7,148 nucleotides of DNA from Rhizobiaceae bacterium (lineage in GTDB: Bacteria; Pseudomonadota; Alphaproteobacteria; Rhizobiales; Rhizobiaceae): contig JAGWJK010000204.1 in NCBI GenBank assembly GCA_028865845.1, positions 1 to 7,148 of the forward strand. The letters are read 5' to 3'. This document shows, piece by piece, positions 1 to 7,148 of this stretch. Within the stretch, counting starts at the first letter, position 1; each line of letters opens with the position of its first letter. The notes under the pieces are model-generated. The model saw only the letters and a program-made list of their open reading frames with translations. It did no database searches and had not been told where the DNA came from. The position numbers and the translations under genes were made by a program.

Positions 1-1635
1 GATGCCGGGCATCAGCTTGTTGACCAGCGGGTGAATTTCCTCGGCCCTGCCCTTGTCGATTTCGGAGAGCACGTCGACGGTGCGGATCAGATGTTCGTCG
101 ACCGTATAGTGATGATACATGTTGAACTGCATCATCGACACGATCTTGCCGAATTCCGGGATGAAGCGGCCAAGCACGCCGGCCTCGTTCATGCGGCGCA
201 GGATGAGTGCCGGATCGCGCTTCGAGGTTAGGATCGCCAGGAACAGCCGGTTCGCCTCTTCGTTCTCACGCAGATCATTGTCGATCAGCCCGAGCGAACG
301 GGTAACGCGCTTCAGCGCATCCGGATGAAATTCGAGCCCGTTGATGTCGGCAACGAAAAACAGGCGGATGAGGCTGACGGGATCGCGCTTGAAGACGTCC
401 GGGTTGGCGAGCGCAATGCGGCCGCGATCCTCGACGAATTCGATCGTGCCTGGAATCTTGCGCGAACGATGGGCAAAGCGGCTGATGACGCCGGTGAGCC
501 CGGGCGTTGCCTTCGCCTGCTGCTCTTCAAGCGCTGCGCAGAGGATGCGGGTGAGATCGCCGACATCCTTGGCGACCAGGAAGTAATGCTTCATGAAGCG
601 TTCGACGGCGGAAAGGCCAGGGCGGGCTTTGTAACCCAGCGCCTCGGCGATATCCCGCTGCACGTCGAAGGACAGCCGCTCTTCCGCCTTGTTGGTCAGG
701 AAATGCAGGTGGCAGCGAACCGCCCACAAGAAATCCTCTGCCTTCTGGAACAGGCGATATTCCTGCTTCGACAACACGCCGAGCTTCACGAGTTCGGCGG
801 GATCGCGGACATGATAGTAATATTTGGATATCCAGAAAAGCGTGTGCAGGTCGCGAAGGCCGCCCTTGCCCTCCTTGACGTTCGGCTCGACCAGATAGCG
901 CGTATCGCCGGCCTTGCGGTGGCGCTCGTCGCGCTCGGCAAGCTTGGCGGCGATGAATTCCGGGCCGGTATTGGTGACGATTTCCTTGTCGAACCGCGCT
1001 TCCAGCTCGCGCGCCAGGGGCTCGCTGCCGCAGATATAGCGGGTTTCGAGAATGGCGGTGCGCACCGTCATGTCGGACTTCGCCTCGCGCATGCATTCTT
1101 CGACGGTGCGGGTGGCGTGGCCGACCTTGAAGCCCATGTCCCAGAGCATGTAGAGGATGAATTCGACGGCCTTGTGCGTTTCGGTTTCCGGCTTCGGCTG
1201 GAAGAGGAAAAGCAGGTCGATATCCGAGCCGGGCGCCAGCGTATCGCGGCCATAGCCGCCGACGGCAGTAATGGCGAAACGACCCTTCTGCTTCGGATGT
1301 ACGTGACGGACCGTGAAATCATAAAGAACGGAAATGATCTGGTCTTGCAGCCAGGAAATGCGGTGCGCGCAATCGAGACCTCCGCCTTCTTCGGACAGCA
1401 GGCGCCGCGCCACCTGGCGGCCGTCATGGCTTGCCTTTTTCAGAAGCGCAAGAAGGGCCGGACGGGCTTCCTTCTGGTCGTCAAACCGCTTGGCGATGTC
1501 CTCGCATTCCGCCCTCAGCGCAGGAACGTCGAGAATGACGGAAAAATCGATATCATGCATCACCATGCTTGGCCGACCGGAATCCTGTTCACTGACCGCG
1601 GCCCATTGCCGGCGCGCCTGTCTTTTCGTCTGCAT
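1..1635 (-). CDS. glnD: Bifunctional PII uridylyltransferase/uridylyl-removing enzyme GlnD (N-terminal part, cut by left window edge)
   Basis: GlnD is the cytoplasmic nitrogen sensor that uridylylates PII proteins (GlnB, GlnK) when glutamine is low and removes UMP when it is high. My minus-strand translation is open for 545 codons and is in frame at base 1. It shows the nucleotidyltransferase signature GGYGRD (residues 126-131) followed by the metal-binding Asp pair SDIDLL (D138, D140). The sequence [17 protein letters not shown], typical of GlnD, follows further on. The HD phosphohydrolase domain begins at YHHYTVDEH (residues 507-515). The rest of the HD domain and the two C-terminal ACT domains lie outside the window; rhizobial GlnD is about 950-970 aa. 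I chose ATG at 1635 because AAGAGG (1650-1645) sits 9 nt upstream and an in-frame TAG lies just beyond. In-frame ATGs at 1566 and 1560 are alternatives without a visible ribosome binding site. No frameshift was seen. Confidence 0.95.
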   Translation of the reverse strand, partial: MQTKRQARRQWAAVSEQDSGRPSMVMHDIDFSVILDVPALRAECEDIAKRFDDQKEARPALLALLKKASHDGRQVARRLLSEEGGGLDCAHRISWLQDQIISVLYDFTVRHVHPKQKGRFAITAVGGYGRDTLAPGSDIDLLFLFQPKPETETHKAVEFILYMLWDMGFKVGHATRTVEECMREAKSDMTVRTAILETRYICGSEPLARELEARFDKEIVTNTGPEFIAAKLAERDERHRKAGDTRYLVEPNVKEGKGGLRDLHTLFWISKYYYHVRDPAELVKLGVLSKQEYRLFQKAEDFLWAVRCHLHFLTNKAEERLSFDVQRDIAEALGYKARPGLSAVERFMKHYFLVAKDVGDLTRILCAALEEQQAKATPGLTGVISRFAHRSRKIPGTIEFVEDRGRIALANPDVFKRDPVSLIRLFFVADINGLEFHPDALKRVTRSLGLIDNDLRENEEANRLFLAILTSKRDPALILRRMNEAGVLGRFIPEFGKIVSMMQFNMYHHYTVDEHLIRTVDVLSEIDKGRAEEIHPLVNKLMPGI

Positions 1636-1644
1636 GCGCTATAG

Positions 1645-1650
1645 CCTCTT
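1645..1650 (-). promoter_or_regulatory. Shine-Dalgarno sequence deciding the glnD start
   Basis: The minus strand reads AAGAGG, then 9 nt, then the ATG at 1635. Neither downstream in-frame ATG (1566, 1560) has a comparable purine stretch at the right distance, so this site favours the longer N-terminus. Confidence 0.55.
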
Positions 1651-1687
1651 TGCCTGGCGATTGACACAGGCATTGTTCGAGCGATTC

Positions 1688-1715
1688 CTGATAATCTGGC
1701 TTGAGGCGATATCAA
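1688..1715 (-). promoter_or_regulatory. Candidate glnD promoter (-35/-10)
   Basis: Reading the minus strand, TTGATA (1715-1710, 5 of 6 to TTGACA) and TATCAG (1693-1688, 4 of 6 to TATAAT) are separated by 16 nt. Transcription would start near 1681, about 45 nt upstream of the preferred glnD ATG. Its position in the gap between the 97-aa gene and glnD supports an own promoter for glnD. The match is only moderate and such hexamers occur by chance. Confidence 0.3.
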
Positions 1716-1733
1716 AACCGAAAGCGGCTTTCG
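1714..1733 (-). terminator. Weak terminator-like hairpin after the mutS/97-aa gene unit
   Basis: CGAAAGC (1719-1725) and GCTTTCG (1727-1733) are perfect inverted copies around a single G, effectively a 6-bp stem with a 3-nt loop. On the minus strand the stem is followed by G-G-TTTT (to 1714). The stem is short and the U run has only four residues, so termination would be partial at best. It lies 119 bp beyond the stop of the 97-aa gene and just before the candidate glnD promoter. Confidence 0.3.
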
Positions 1734-1851
1734 AACCCCATCGCGCCAAGCCAAACTATCCGAGCCAAACTCCCCAAATCGCCGGCATCGTAAGTTCTAT
1801 CGGGTCAAAGTTGACGAAGAGTGACGGCTGTTGATGCAGAAATCGGCGGTT

Positions 1852-2145
1852 TCAAGGCTGAGACAGGTCAAGCGACCGCCTAAGCTCGTTTATACTATAT
1901 AGGATGTTGCGCGATTGAGCGCCGATCTGCGTGACCATTTCGCGCTCGCATTCCCAGTAGCCGGCCTTGGCGATCCGCGAGCAGATATCCGAAATCCGGC
2001 TGCATGACAGAGCGATGTTGAGCAGCCCGCGATCGGATTCGCAATCCGGCGCCTCCCATTCGCCGCAGATCTTACCGCGGGCGGCAATAGGCGAAAAGCG
2101 CTCGGCAAGCAGGCGAACTTCGGCGAGAAGCTGTTCGATATGCAT
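1852..2145 (-). CDS. Hypothetical protein, 97 aa, between mutS and glnD
   Basis: I do not recognise this family. It is probably a real gene: AAGGA lies about 8 nt upstream of the ATG, third codon positions are G/C-rich as in neighbouring genes, and the start is 29 bp past the mutS stop on the same strand, suggesting co-transcription. The product looks soluble, with no signal peptide or membrane segment. It appears mainly helical, with a Leu-rich N-terminus (residues 6-13) and a polar C-terminus. It has five cysteines (C27, C35, C48, C55, C66), many for a 97-residue cytoplasmic protein, but not in a CxxC arrangement. The spacing might allow metal binding or regulatory thiols; this is speculation. 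A cluster of unusual codons (CTA TAT AGT ATA) occurs at residues 82-85. The role is unknown; proximity to mutS does not establish a repair function. Confidence 0.7.
   Translation of the reverse strand: MHIEQLLAEVRLLAERFSPIAARGKICGEWEAPDCESDRGLLNIALSCSRISDICSRIAKAGYWECEREMVTQIGAQSRNILYSINELRRSLDLSQP
1894..1902. other. AT-rich patch with CTATATAG palindrome inside the end of the 97-aa gene
   Basis: Bases 1895-1902 form the perfect palindrome CTATATAG within a longer AT-rich run (about 1889-1901) in otherwise GC-rich coding DNA. CTATAT matches the -10 consensus described for S. meliloti housekeeping promoters, and TATAGT on the minus strand also resembles a -10. I found no acceptable -35 at 16-18 nt on either strand, so I do not call it a promoter. 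Confidence 0.25.
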
Positions 2146-2174
2146 CGGATTTTCCTTGGAAGCCGCCTACGGTC

Positions 2175-4916
2175 TCAACCGGTCTTATTCAGGGTTTTCT
2201 TCAGTTCGTAAAGTGCCTCAAGGGCGGCGCGCGGCGTGAGATCATCCAGATCGAGCGCCTTCAGCGCCTCCTCGACCTTGGACGGGCCGCGCCGGCCGAT
2301 CGCCTCCTCACGCCGCACCGCGACCTGAAACAGCGGCAGATCGTCGATCAGCTGGCTTGCCGGATTCTTGCGGTCCGCATCTTCAAGCCGCGTCAGAACG
2401 TCGCGGGCGCGCGCCACGACCGAGGCCGGCAGGCCGGCAAGCCGCGCGACCTGGATGCCGTAAGAGCGATCGGCCGCTCCGGGGCCGACCTCATGCAGGA
2501 AGATGACGTCGCCGTCCCATTCCTTGACCCGCATGGTGGCGTTGGACAATCGGCCCAGCTTCTCGGAAAGCACCGTCAGTTCGTGGAAATGCGTGGCGAA
2601 CAGGCCGCGGCAGCGATTGGCCTCGTGGAGGTGCTCGACGGCAGCCCAGGCGATGGAGAGGCCGTCGAAAGTGGCGGTGCCGCGCCCGATCTCGTCGAGA
2701 ATGACTAGCGAGCGCTCCGTCGCCTGATTGAGGATGGCGGCCGTCTCGACCATTTCGACCATGAAGGTGGAGCGGCCGCGCGCCAGATCGTCGGAAGCGC
2801 CCACGCGGGAGAACAGCCGGTCGACGATGCCGATATGAGCGGAGGCCGCCGGCACGAACGAGCCCATCTGCGCAAGGATCGCGATCAGCGCGTTCTGGCG
2901 CAGGAAAGTCGACTTACCGCCCATGTTGGGACCGGTCAGCAGCCAGATGGCGCCATCTTTGCCGGCCGCCTTCGGCGACAGATCGCAATTGTTGGCGACG
3001 AACGGGCCACCCGCCTGACGACGCAAGGCCTGCTCGACGACGGGGTGGCGGCCACCCTCGATCGTAAACATCCGGCTCGCATCGACGACCGGCCGGCAAT
3101 AGGCCTGCTCCTCGGCAAGCAGCGCCAAGCCGGCGGCGACATCGATGACGGACAGTGCGCGGGCACCCGCCTTGATCGCCTCGGCTTGGGCGACGACGGC
3201 GGCAACCATGCGGTCGAAGGCTTCAAGCTCGATCGACAGCGCCTTGTCGGCGGCATTGGCAATGCGGCTTTCCAGATCGGCAAGCTCGGTCGTGGTGAAC
3301 CGCATGGCATTCGCCATGGTCTGGCGATGGATGAAGCGCGCCTTTGCCTCGCTGCCTTCCGTCATCGGACCGGCATTTCCGGCGGTTACCTCGATGAAGT
3401 AGCCGAGCACGTTGTTGTGCTTGATCTTCAGCGATTTGATGCCGGTTTCCTCGGCATATTGCAGTTGCAGGCCGGCAATGACCCGGCGCGACTGATCACG
3501 CAGAGCACGAACCTCGTCGAGTTCGGCGTCTGATCCCGCACGCAGAAAACCGCCATCACGCTTGAGGAGCGGCAGTTCGTCGGCAAGCATACCGGCGAGC
3601 ATGGCTTCTAGGTCGGCAGGTAACGCCCGAAGGCCTGATAGCGCCGCACCGAGTTCTTCCGGCAATAGCGCATCGCCGAGCAGGGTCGCGATGCCGCTCG
3701 CAGCACCCAATCCCTGCCGGATGGCCCAGAGATCGCGCGGGCCGCCGCGGTCGAGTGCCAGGCGGGAGAGCGCGCGCGGCATGTCGGGCACATGCTTCAG
3801 TCCGTCGCGCAGATCACCGGACAGAGACGGCTCTTCCAGGAGGAAGCCGATCGAATCCAGGCGTTCGTTGACACTATCAGAATCGGTCAACGGCGACATC
3901 AGCCGTTCGGCGAGCAGCCTGGCGCCCCCGCCGGTCACCGTGCGATCGATCGCCTTCAGGAGCGAGCCGTTGCGATCGCCGGAAAGCGTCCGCACCAGTT
4001 CCAGATTGGCGCGGGTGGCGGGATCGATGAACAGCGTCGATGCGCCGCTTTCGCGCTCGGGCTTGCCGAGCGGCGGACGCTCGGCGATCTGGGTCTTTTC
4101 GACATAGGCGATCGCAGCTGCCGCGGCCGCCATCTCCGCACGGGAGAAGCTGCCGAAGCCATCGAGCGTCGAGACGCCGAAGTACCTGACAATGCGGCCC
4201 TCGGCGCTGGCGCTGTCGAACAGCACAGCCGGCTGCGGCACGGCGGTCCGCCCGAGCACGTCGAAGACGGGCTTCAACTCCGGATCGTGGAACATCGTAT
4301 CGGGCAGGATCAGTTCGCGCGGGTCGATGCGCAGGATATCCGCCAGGAGCCTCCCGGCCTCGGTTTCCGCCAGGCGGAAAACGCCGGTCGAGATATCGAT
4401 CCAGGCGAGCGCCAATTGCGGCTCGGCACCGCCGCGAATGCGGGTGAGCGCCATCAGATAATTGGACTCTGAGGGCGAAAGCAGCTTCTCTTCGGTGATG
4501 GTGCCCGGCGTCACCAAGCGGACGACGTCGCGGCGGACAACCGACTTGCCGCCGCGCTTCTTCGCCTCGGCGGGATCTTCCACTTGCTCGCAGACGGCAA
4601 CGCGGAATCCCCTCGCGATCAGTTTCTGCAGATAATCGTCGGCCGCATGCACCGGAACGCCGCACATCGGGATATCCTGGCCCATGTGCTGACCGCGCTT
4701 GGTGAGCGTGATGCCGAGCGCGCGAGACGCGTCGAGCGCATCCTCGAAGAACAGCTCGTAGAAATCGCCCATGCGATAGAACAGCAGCGAACCGGGGTTG
4801 TTCGCCTTGATCTCGATATACTGCTCCATCATCGGCGTTGCCGACGCGCGGCTTTCCTCCGAAGCGAGCTCGGCGGCCGAGAAGGCATCGATACTGGCGA
4901 TCATTCGTTCATTCAC
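2175..4916 (-). CDS. mutS: DNA mismatch repair protein MutS
   Basis: MutS is the ATPase that recognises base mismatches and small loops after replication and recruits MutL. The 913-aa frame is complete. The mismatch-binding domain carries the Phe-X-Glu motif in GDFYELFF (F52, E54). The connector and core/lever domains follow at roughly residues 150-610. The ATPase domain has Walker [10 protein letters not shown] (662-670, K668) and Walker [12 protein letters not shown] with D741 and E742. Near the C-terminus DLPLF (859-863) resembles a beta-clamp-binding pentapeptide. DDLTPR (891-896) matches the E. coli tetramer-forming region, with D891 and R896 at the places of D835 and R840. All catalytic residues I can check are present. 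The start at 4916 is GTG; ATG at 4904 (residue 5) is an alternative. Neither has a clear Shine-Dalgarno sequence, and an in-frame TAG lies 13 codons upstream, so no much longer start is possible. Confidence 0.97.
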   Translation of the reverse strand: MNERMIASIDAFSAAELASEESRASATPMMEQYIEIKANNPGSLLFYRMGDFYELFFEDALDASRALGITLTKRGQHMGQDIPMCGVPVHAADDYLQKLIARGFRVAVCEQVEDPAEAKKRGGKSVVRRDVVRLVTPGTITEEKLLSPSESNYLMALTRIRGGAEPQLALAWIDISTGVFRLAETEAGRLLADILRIDPRELILPDTMFHDPELKPVFDVLGRTAVPQPAVLFDSASAEGRIVRYFGVSTLDGFGSFSRAEMAAAAAAIAYVEKTQIAERPPLGKPERESGASTLFIDPATRANLELVRTLSGDRNGSLLKAIDRTVTGGGARLLAERLMSPLTDSDSVNERLDSIGFLLEEPSLSGDLRDGLKHVPDMPRALSRLALDRGGPRDLWAIRQGLGAASGIATLLGDALLPEELGAALSGLRALPADLEAMLAGMLADELPLLKRDGGFLRAGSDAELDEVRALRDQSRRVIAGLQLQYAEETGIKSLKIKHNNVLGYFIEVTAGNAGPMTEGSEAKARFIHRQTMANAMRFTTTELADLESRIANAADKALSIELEAFDRMVAAVVAQAEAIKAGARALSVIDVAAGLALLAEEQAYCRPVVDASRMFTIEGGRHPVVEQALRRQAGGPFVANNCDLSPKAAGKDGAIWLLTGPNMGGKSTFLRQNALIAILAQMGSFVPAASAHIGIVDRLFSRVGASDDLARGRSTFMVEMVETAAILNQATERSLVILDEIGRGTATFDGLSIAWAAVEHLHEANRCRGLFATHFHELTVLSEKLGRLSNATMRVKEWDGDVIFLHEVGPGAADRSYGIQVARLAGLPASVVARARDVLTRLEDADRKNPASQLIDDLPLFQVAVRREEAIGRRGPSKVEEALKALDLDDLTPRAALEALYELKKTLNKTG

Positions 4917-4925
4917 GGAGGTACA

Positions 4926-4941
4926 ATTTTTCCCAAAAAAT
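4926..4941. repeat. AT-rich inverted repeat upstream of mutS
   Basis: ATTTTT (4926-4931) and AAAAAT (4936-4941) are perfect inverted arms around CCCA. The element ends 10 bp before the mutS GTG and contrasts with the surrounding GC-rich DNA. It could be a protein-binding site or a weak hairpin in the mutS leader, or it may only be an AT-rich part of a promoter. The arms are all A/T, so chance symmetry is a real possibility. Confidence 0.35.
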
Positions 4942-5001
4942 GAGGTGCCACCCTATCCGTGCGCCGGTATAGAAGACAACAGCTATCGGGGAAGAGGTGC
5001 C
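4942..5001 (+). repeat. Direct repeat GAGGTGCC, two copies 52 bp apart
   Basis: GAGGTGCC occurs at 4942-4949 and again at 4994-5001, both on the plus strand and both in the divergent region. The start-to-start distance of 52 bp is close to five turns of B-DNA, so proteins bound at both copies would face the same side. An 8-bp match in 113 bp of GC-rich sequence may still be coincidental. Confidence 0.3.
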
Positions 5002-5011
5002 GGTCGCCCAC

Positions 5012-5025
5012 AGGAGGTTTGGAGG
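5012..5025 (+). promoter_or_regulatory. Double Shine-Dalgarno sequence for tme
   Basis: AGGAGG (5012-5017) and GGAGG (5021-5025) stand 12 and 4 nt before the ATG at 5030, separated by TTT. Either could pair with the 16S rRNA 3' end, the first slightly far and the second slightly close. Together they fix the tme start firmly. Confidence 0.75.
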
Positions 5026-5029
5026 AAAC

Positions 5030-7148
5030 ATGCCTGACAACAGCAATAAGTCGCGTCCGGGAACAGGGATTACCGATCAGGAGGCGCTCGACTTTCACAA
5101 GCAGGGACGCCCCGGGAAACTCGAGATCAATCCGACCAAACCGATGGCGACGCAGCGCGATCTTTCGCTTGCCTACTCGCCCGGCGTCGCCGTTCCCGTG
5201 AAGGCGATCGCCGCCGATCCGGGCACGGCCTACGACTACACCTCGCGCGGCAACATGGTGGCCGTCATCTCCAACGGCACGGCCATTCTGGGGCTCGGCA
5301 ATCTCGGCGCCTTGGCCTCGAAACCGGTCATGGAAGGCAAGGCCGTTCTCTTCAAGCGCTTCGCCGATGTCGATTCCATCGATCTCGAAGTCGACACCGA
5401 AAACGTCGACGAATTCATCAATTGCGTGCGCTATCTCGGCCCGTCCTTCGGCGGGATCAATCTGGAAGACATCAAGGCGCCGGACTGCTTCATCATCGAG
5501 CAGCGGCTGCGCGAGCTGATGGACATTCCGGTCTTCCACGACGACCAGCACGGCACAGCGATTATCGCCGCCGCCGGCCTCATCAACGCGCTGGAGCTCA
5601 CCGGCCGCGACCTCAAGAATACGAAGCTCGTGTGCAACGGCGCGGGTGCCGCCGCAATCGCCTGCGTCGAGCTCATCAAGGCGATGGGCTTTGCGCCGGA
5701 AAACATCGTACTCTGCGATACCAAGGGCGTGATCTATCAGGGCCGCAGCGAAGGCATGAACCAGTGGAAATCGGCCCATGCGGTAAAGACCGACAATCGC
5801 ACGCTGGAAGAAGCGATGAAGGGCGCCGACGTCGTTTTCGGCCTGTCGCAGAAAGATGCCTTCTCGGCCGACATGATCCGCTCGATGGCCGACAAGCCGA
5901 TCATCTTCGCCATGGCCAATCCCGATCCGGAAATCACGCCGGAAGAGGTCGCGCGCATCCGCGATGACGCCATCATGGCGACGGGCCGCTCGGACTATCC
6001 GAACCAGGTCAACAACGTCCTCGGTTTCCCCTACATCTTCCGTGGCGCGCTCGATGTCCGCGCGACCACCATCAACGACGAGATGAAAATCGCCGCCGTC
6101 AGGGCGCTGGCGAGCCTGGCGCGGGAAGACGTGCCGGACGACGTCGTCGCAGCCTATCAGGGCGCGCGGCCGCGTTTCGGGGCACAGTATATTATCCCCG
6201 TACCGTTCGACCCGCGCCTGATCTCGGCGATCCCGGTCGCGGTCGCCAAGGCAGCGATCGAAAGCGGCGTCGCCCGACGCGATATGCCTGACATGGCGGC
6301 CTACGCCCGCGAACTCTCGGCGCGTCGCGATCCGATCGCCTCCACCTTGGCCCAGCTCTACGAGCGCGTGCGCCGCCACCAGAAGCGCATCGTCTTTGCG
6401 GAAGCCGAAGAAGAACAGGTCATGCGCGCCGCTCTCTCCTACGCCAACCAGGGTCTCGGCACCGCCATCCTGCTTGGCCGCGAGGACCTTATCCACGCGA
6501 CCGCCGAACGCGCCGGCATCGACCTCAACCGGCCGGGACTCGAAATCGTCAACGCCCGCATTTCCAAGCGCGTCGAGGCCTATATCGACTATCTCTACGC
6601 CCGGCTGCAGCGCAAGGGCTACCTGCACCGCGACGTGACCCGCCTCATCCACAACGACCGCAATCACTTCGCCGCCTGCATGGTGGCGCTCGGCGATGCC
6701 GACGGCATGGTCACGGGTGTGACGCGCAACTACTCGACCGCGCTTGAGGACGTGCGCCGCTGCATCGACGCCAAGCCGGGTCATCGGGTCATCGGCGTGT
6801 CGCTCGTACTTGCGCGGGGCAGGACCGTCTTCGTCGCCGATACGGCCGTGCACGACATGCCGACTGCCGAAGAGCTCGCCGATATTGCCGAAGAGGCGGC
6901 AGGCTTTGCCCGACGCATGGGTTATGACCCGCGCGTTGCGATGCTCGCCTATTCCACCTTCGGCCATCCGTCGGGAGAACGGTCCGAGCGAGTGCGCGAA
7001 GCCGTGAACATCCTCGACAAGCGCTACGTCAACTTCGAATTCGATGGTGAAATGGCGGCCGACGTCGCGCTGAACAGGCGGATCATGGAAGGGCAATATC
7101 CGTTCTGCCGTCTCTCCGGTCCGGCGAACGTGCTCGTCATGCCGGCCT
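5030..7148 (+). CDS. tme: NADP-dependent malic enzyme with phosphotransacetylase-like C-terminal domain (cut by right window edge)
   Basis: The enzyme oxidatively decarboxylates L-malate to pyruvate and CO2 with reduction of NAD(P)+, feeding C4-dicarboxylates into pyruvate and acetyl-CoA. The 706 codons in the window show the malic enzyme N-domain with Y49 in LAYSPGV and the likely catalytic lysine K104 in PVMEGK. The metal ligands are E146 and D147 (NLEDIKAP) and D171 (FHDDQHGTA). The dinucleotide-binding domain has NGAGAAA (203-209) and the ANPDPEI motif (296-302). From about residue 445 a phosphotransacetylase-like domain begins; [11 protein letters not shown] is the last part visible. Members of this chimeric family are about 760-770 aa, so roughly 60 residues are missing. 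The S. meliloti homologues are Tme (NADP) and Dme (NAD); the PTA-like domain there is not needed for malic enzyme activity. I choose tme over dme because of the mutS/glnD neighbourhood; coenzyme preference cannot be read securely from the sequence. Confidence 0.93.
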   Translation, partial: MPDNSNKSRPGTGITDQEALDFHKQGRPGKLEINPTKPMATQRDLSLAYSPGVAVPVKAIAADPGTAYDYTSRGNMVAVISNGTAILGLGNLGALASKPVMEGKAVLFKRFADVDSIDLEVDTENVDEFINCVRYLGPSFGGINLEDIKAPDCFIIEQRLRELMDIPVFHDDQHGTAIIAAAGLINALELTGRDLKNTKLVCNGAGAAAIACVELIKAMGFAPENIVLCDTKGVIYQGRSEGMNQWKSAHAVKTDNRTLEEAMKGADVVFGLSQKDAFSADMIRSMADKPIIFAMANPDPEITPEEVARIRDDAIMATGRSDYPNQVNNVLGFPYIFRGALDVRATTINDEMKIAAVRALASLAREDVPDDVVAAYQGARPRFGAQYIIPVPFDPRLISAIPVAVAKAAIESGVARRDMPDMAAYARELSARRDPIASTLAQLYERVRRHQKRIVFAEAEEEQVMRAALSYANQGLGTAILLGREDLIHATAERAGIDLNRPGLEIVNARISKRVEAYIDYLYARLQRKGYLHRDVTRLIHNDRNHFAACMVALGDADGMVTGVTRNYSTALEDVRRCIDAKPGHRVIGVSLVLARGRTVFVADTAVHDMPTAEELADIAEEAAGFARRMGYDPRVAMLAYSTFGHPSGERSERVREAVNILDKRYVNFEFDGEMAADVALNRRIMEGQYPFCRLSGPANVLVMPA

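Larger units (their letters stand above)
4917..5029. promoter_or_regulatory. Divergent intergenic region between mutS and tme
   Basis: This 113-bp stretch must hold the start signals for both tme (plus) and probably mutS (minus), unless promoters lie inside the genes. It contains an AT-rich inverted repeat next to mutS, an 8-bp direct repeat, and a double ribosome binding site for tme. On the plus strand TATAGA (4968-4973) could be a -10 for tme, but there is no convincing -35. On the minus strand TTGTCT and TAGGGT, 18 nt apart, are a poor match. No promoter is assigned with confidence. Confidence 0.4.

Noticed and set aside
325..1644. A 439-codon open frame on the plus strand opposite glnD
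   Set aside because: It is antisense to GlnD motifs on the minus strand, shows no family features, and is a typical high-GC shadow frame.
1661..1696. Plus-strand TTGACA (1661-1666) with GATAAT downstream as a promoter
   Set aside because: The spacer is about 23-24 nt, too long for a sigma-70 type promoter, and no plus-strand gene follows.
1634..1834. A possible 66-aa plus-strand gene filling the mutS-unit/glnD gap (ATG at 1634)
   Set aside because: It has no Shine-Dalgarno sequence, its start overlaps the glnD start head-on, its codon use is not rhizobial, and it is the tail of a longer frame antisense to glnD.
4940..4972. A 10-codon leader ORF ([10 protein letters not shown]) upstream of tme
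   Set aside because: The only SD-like GGAGG (4917-4921) is 18 nt away, too far, and there is no attenuator structure or repeated regulatory codon; chance is the simplest explanation.
4913..7096. A 727-codon open frame on the minus strand opposite tme
   Set aside because: It is exactly antisense to a clear malic enzyme, has a His/Asp/Arg/Gly-rich composition with no recognisable motif, and is explained by G/C-ending codons of tme suppressing stops on the other strand.
1..7148. Mobile element, defence system, CRISPR array or RNA gene
   Set aside because: Nearly all of the window is accounted for by glnD, mutS, tme and one small gene with uniform codon use. I saw no terminal repeats, spaced repeats, transposase or integrase motifs, or tRNA-like folds.

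Overview
The window looks like ordinary chromosomal core DNA from an alphaproteobacterium of the Rhizobiaceae, most likely Rhizobium in the R. etli / R. leguminosarum group or a close relative. The evidence is high GC with strong G/C preference at third codon positions, protein sequences of rhizobial type, and the gene order glnD - mutS - malic enzyme, which I recall for the Sinorhizobium meliloti chromosome (glnD, mutS, tme). The organism call rests on recognition, not on a database search.

Layout: (1) 1-1635, minus strand: the N-terminal 545 codons of glnD, running off the left edge. It encodes the PII uridylyltransferase/uridylyl-removing enzyme; the nucleotidyltransferase domain and the start of the HD domain are in the window. 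(2) 1636-1851: a 216-bp gap holding a weak terminator-like hairpin and a candidate glnD promoter. (3) 1852-2145, minus strand: a 97-codon gene of unknown function with a good ribosome binding site and typical rhizobial codon use. (4) 2175-4916, minus strand: a complete, apparently intact mutS (913 aa). (5) 4917-5029: a 113-bp divergent intergenic region. (6) 5030-7148, plus strand: a two-domain malic enzyme (malic enzyme fused to a phosphotransacetylase-like domain), best named tme, running off the right edge after 706 codons.

How the genes relate: mutS and the 97-aa gene are 29 bp apart on the same strand and are probably co-transcribed. glnD follows after a larger gap and may have its own promoter. 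tme is divergent from mutS and shares its upstream region. The three known genes serve separate housekeeping jobs: nitrogen-status signalling, mismatch repair, and malate-to-pyruvate conversion with NADPH production. The linkage looks like conserved chromosomal order rather than one pathway.

I saw no mobile element, CRISPR array, tRNA, rRNA, phage gene or defence system, and no convincing novel system. The most open question is the uncharacterised 97-aa protein. Lesser points are the mutS start, which is GTG with no Shine-Dalgarno sequence, and the small repeats in the mutS/tme divergent region.
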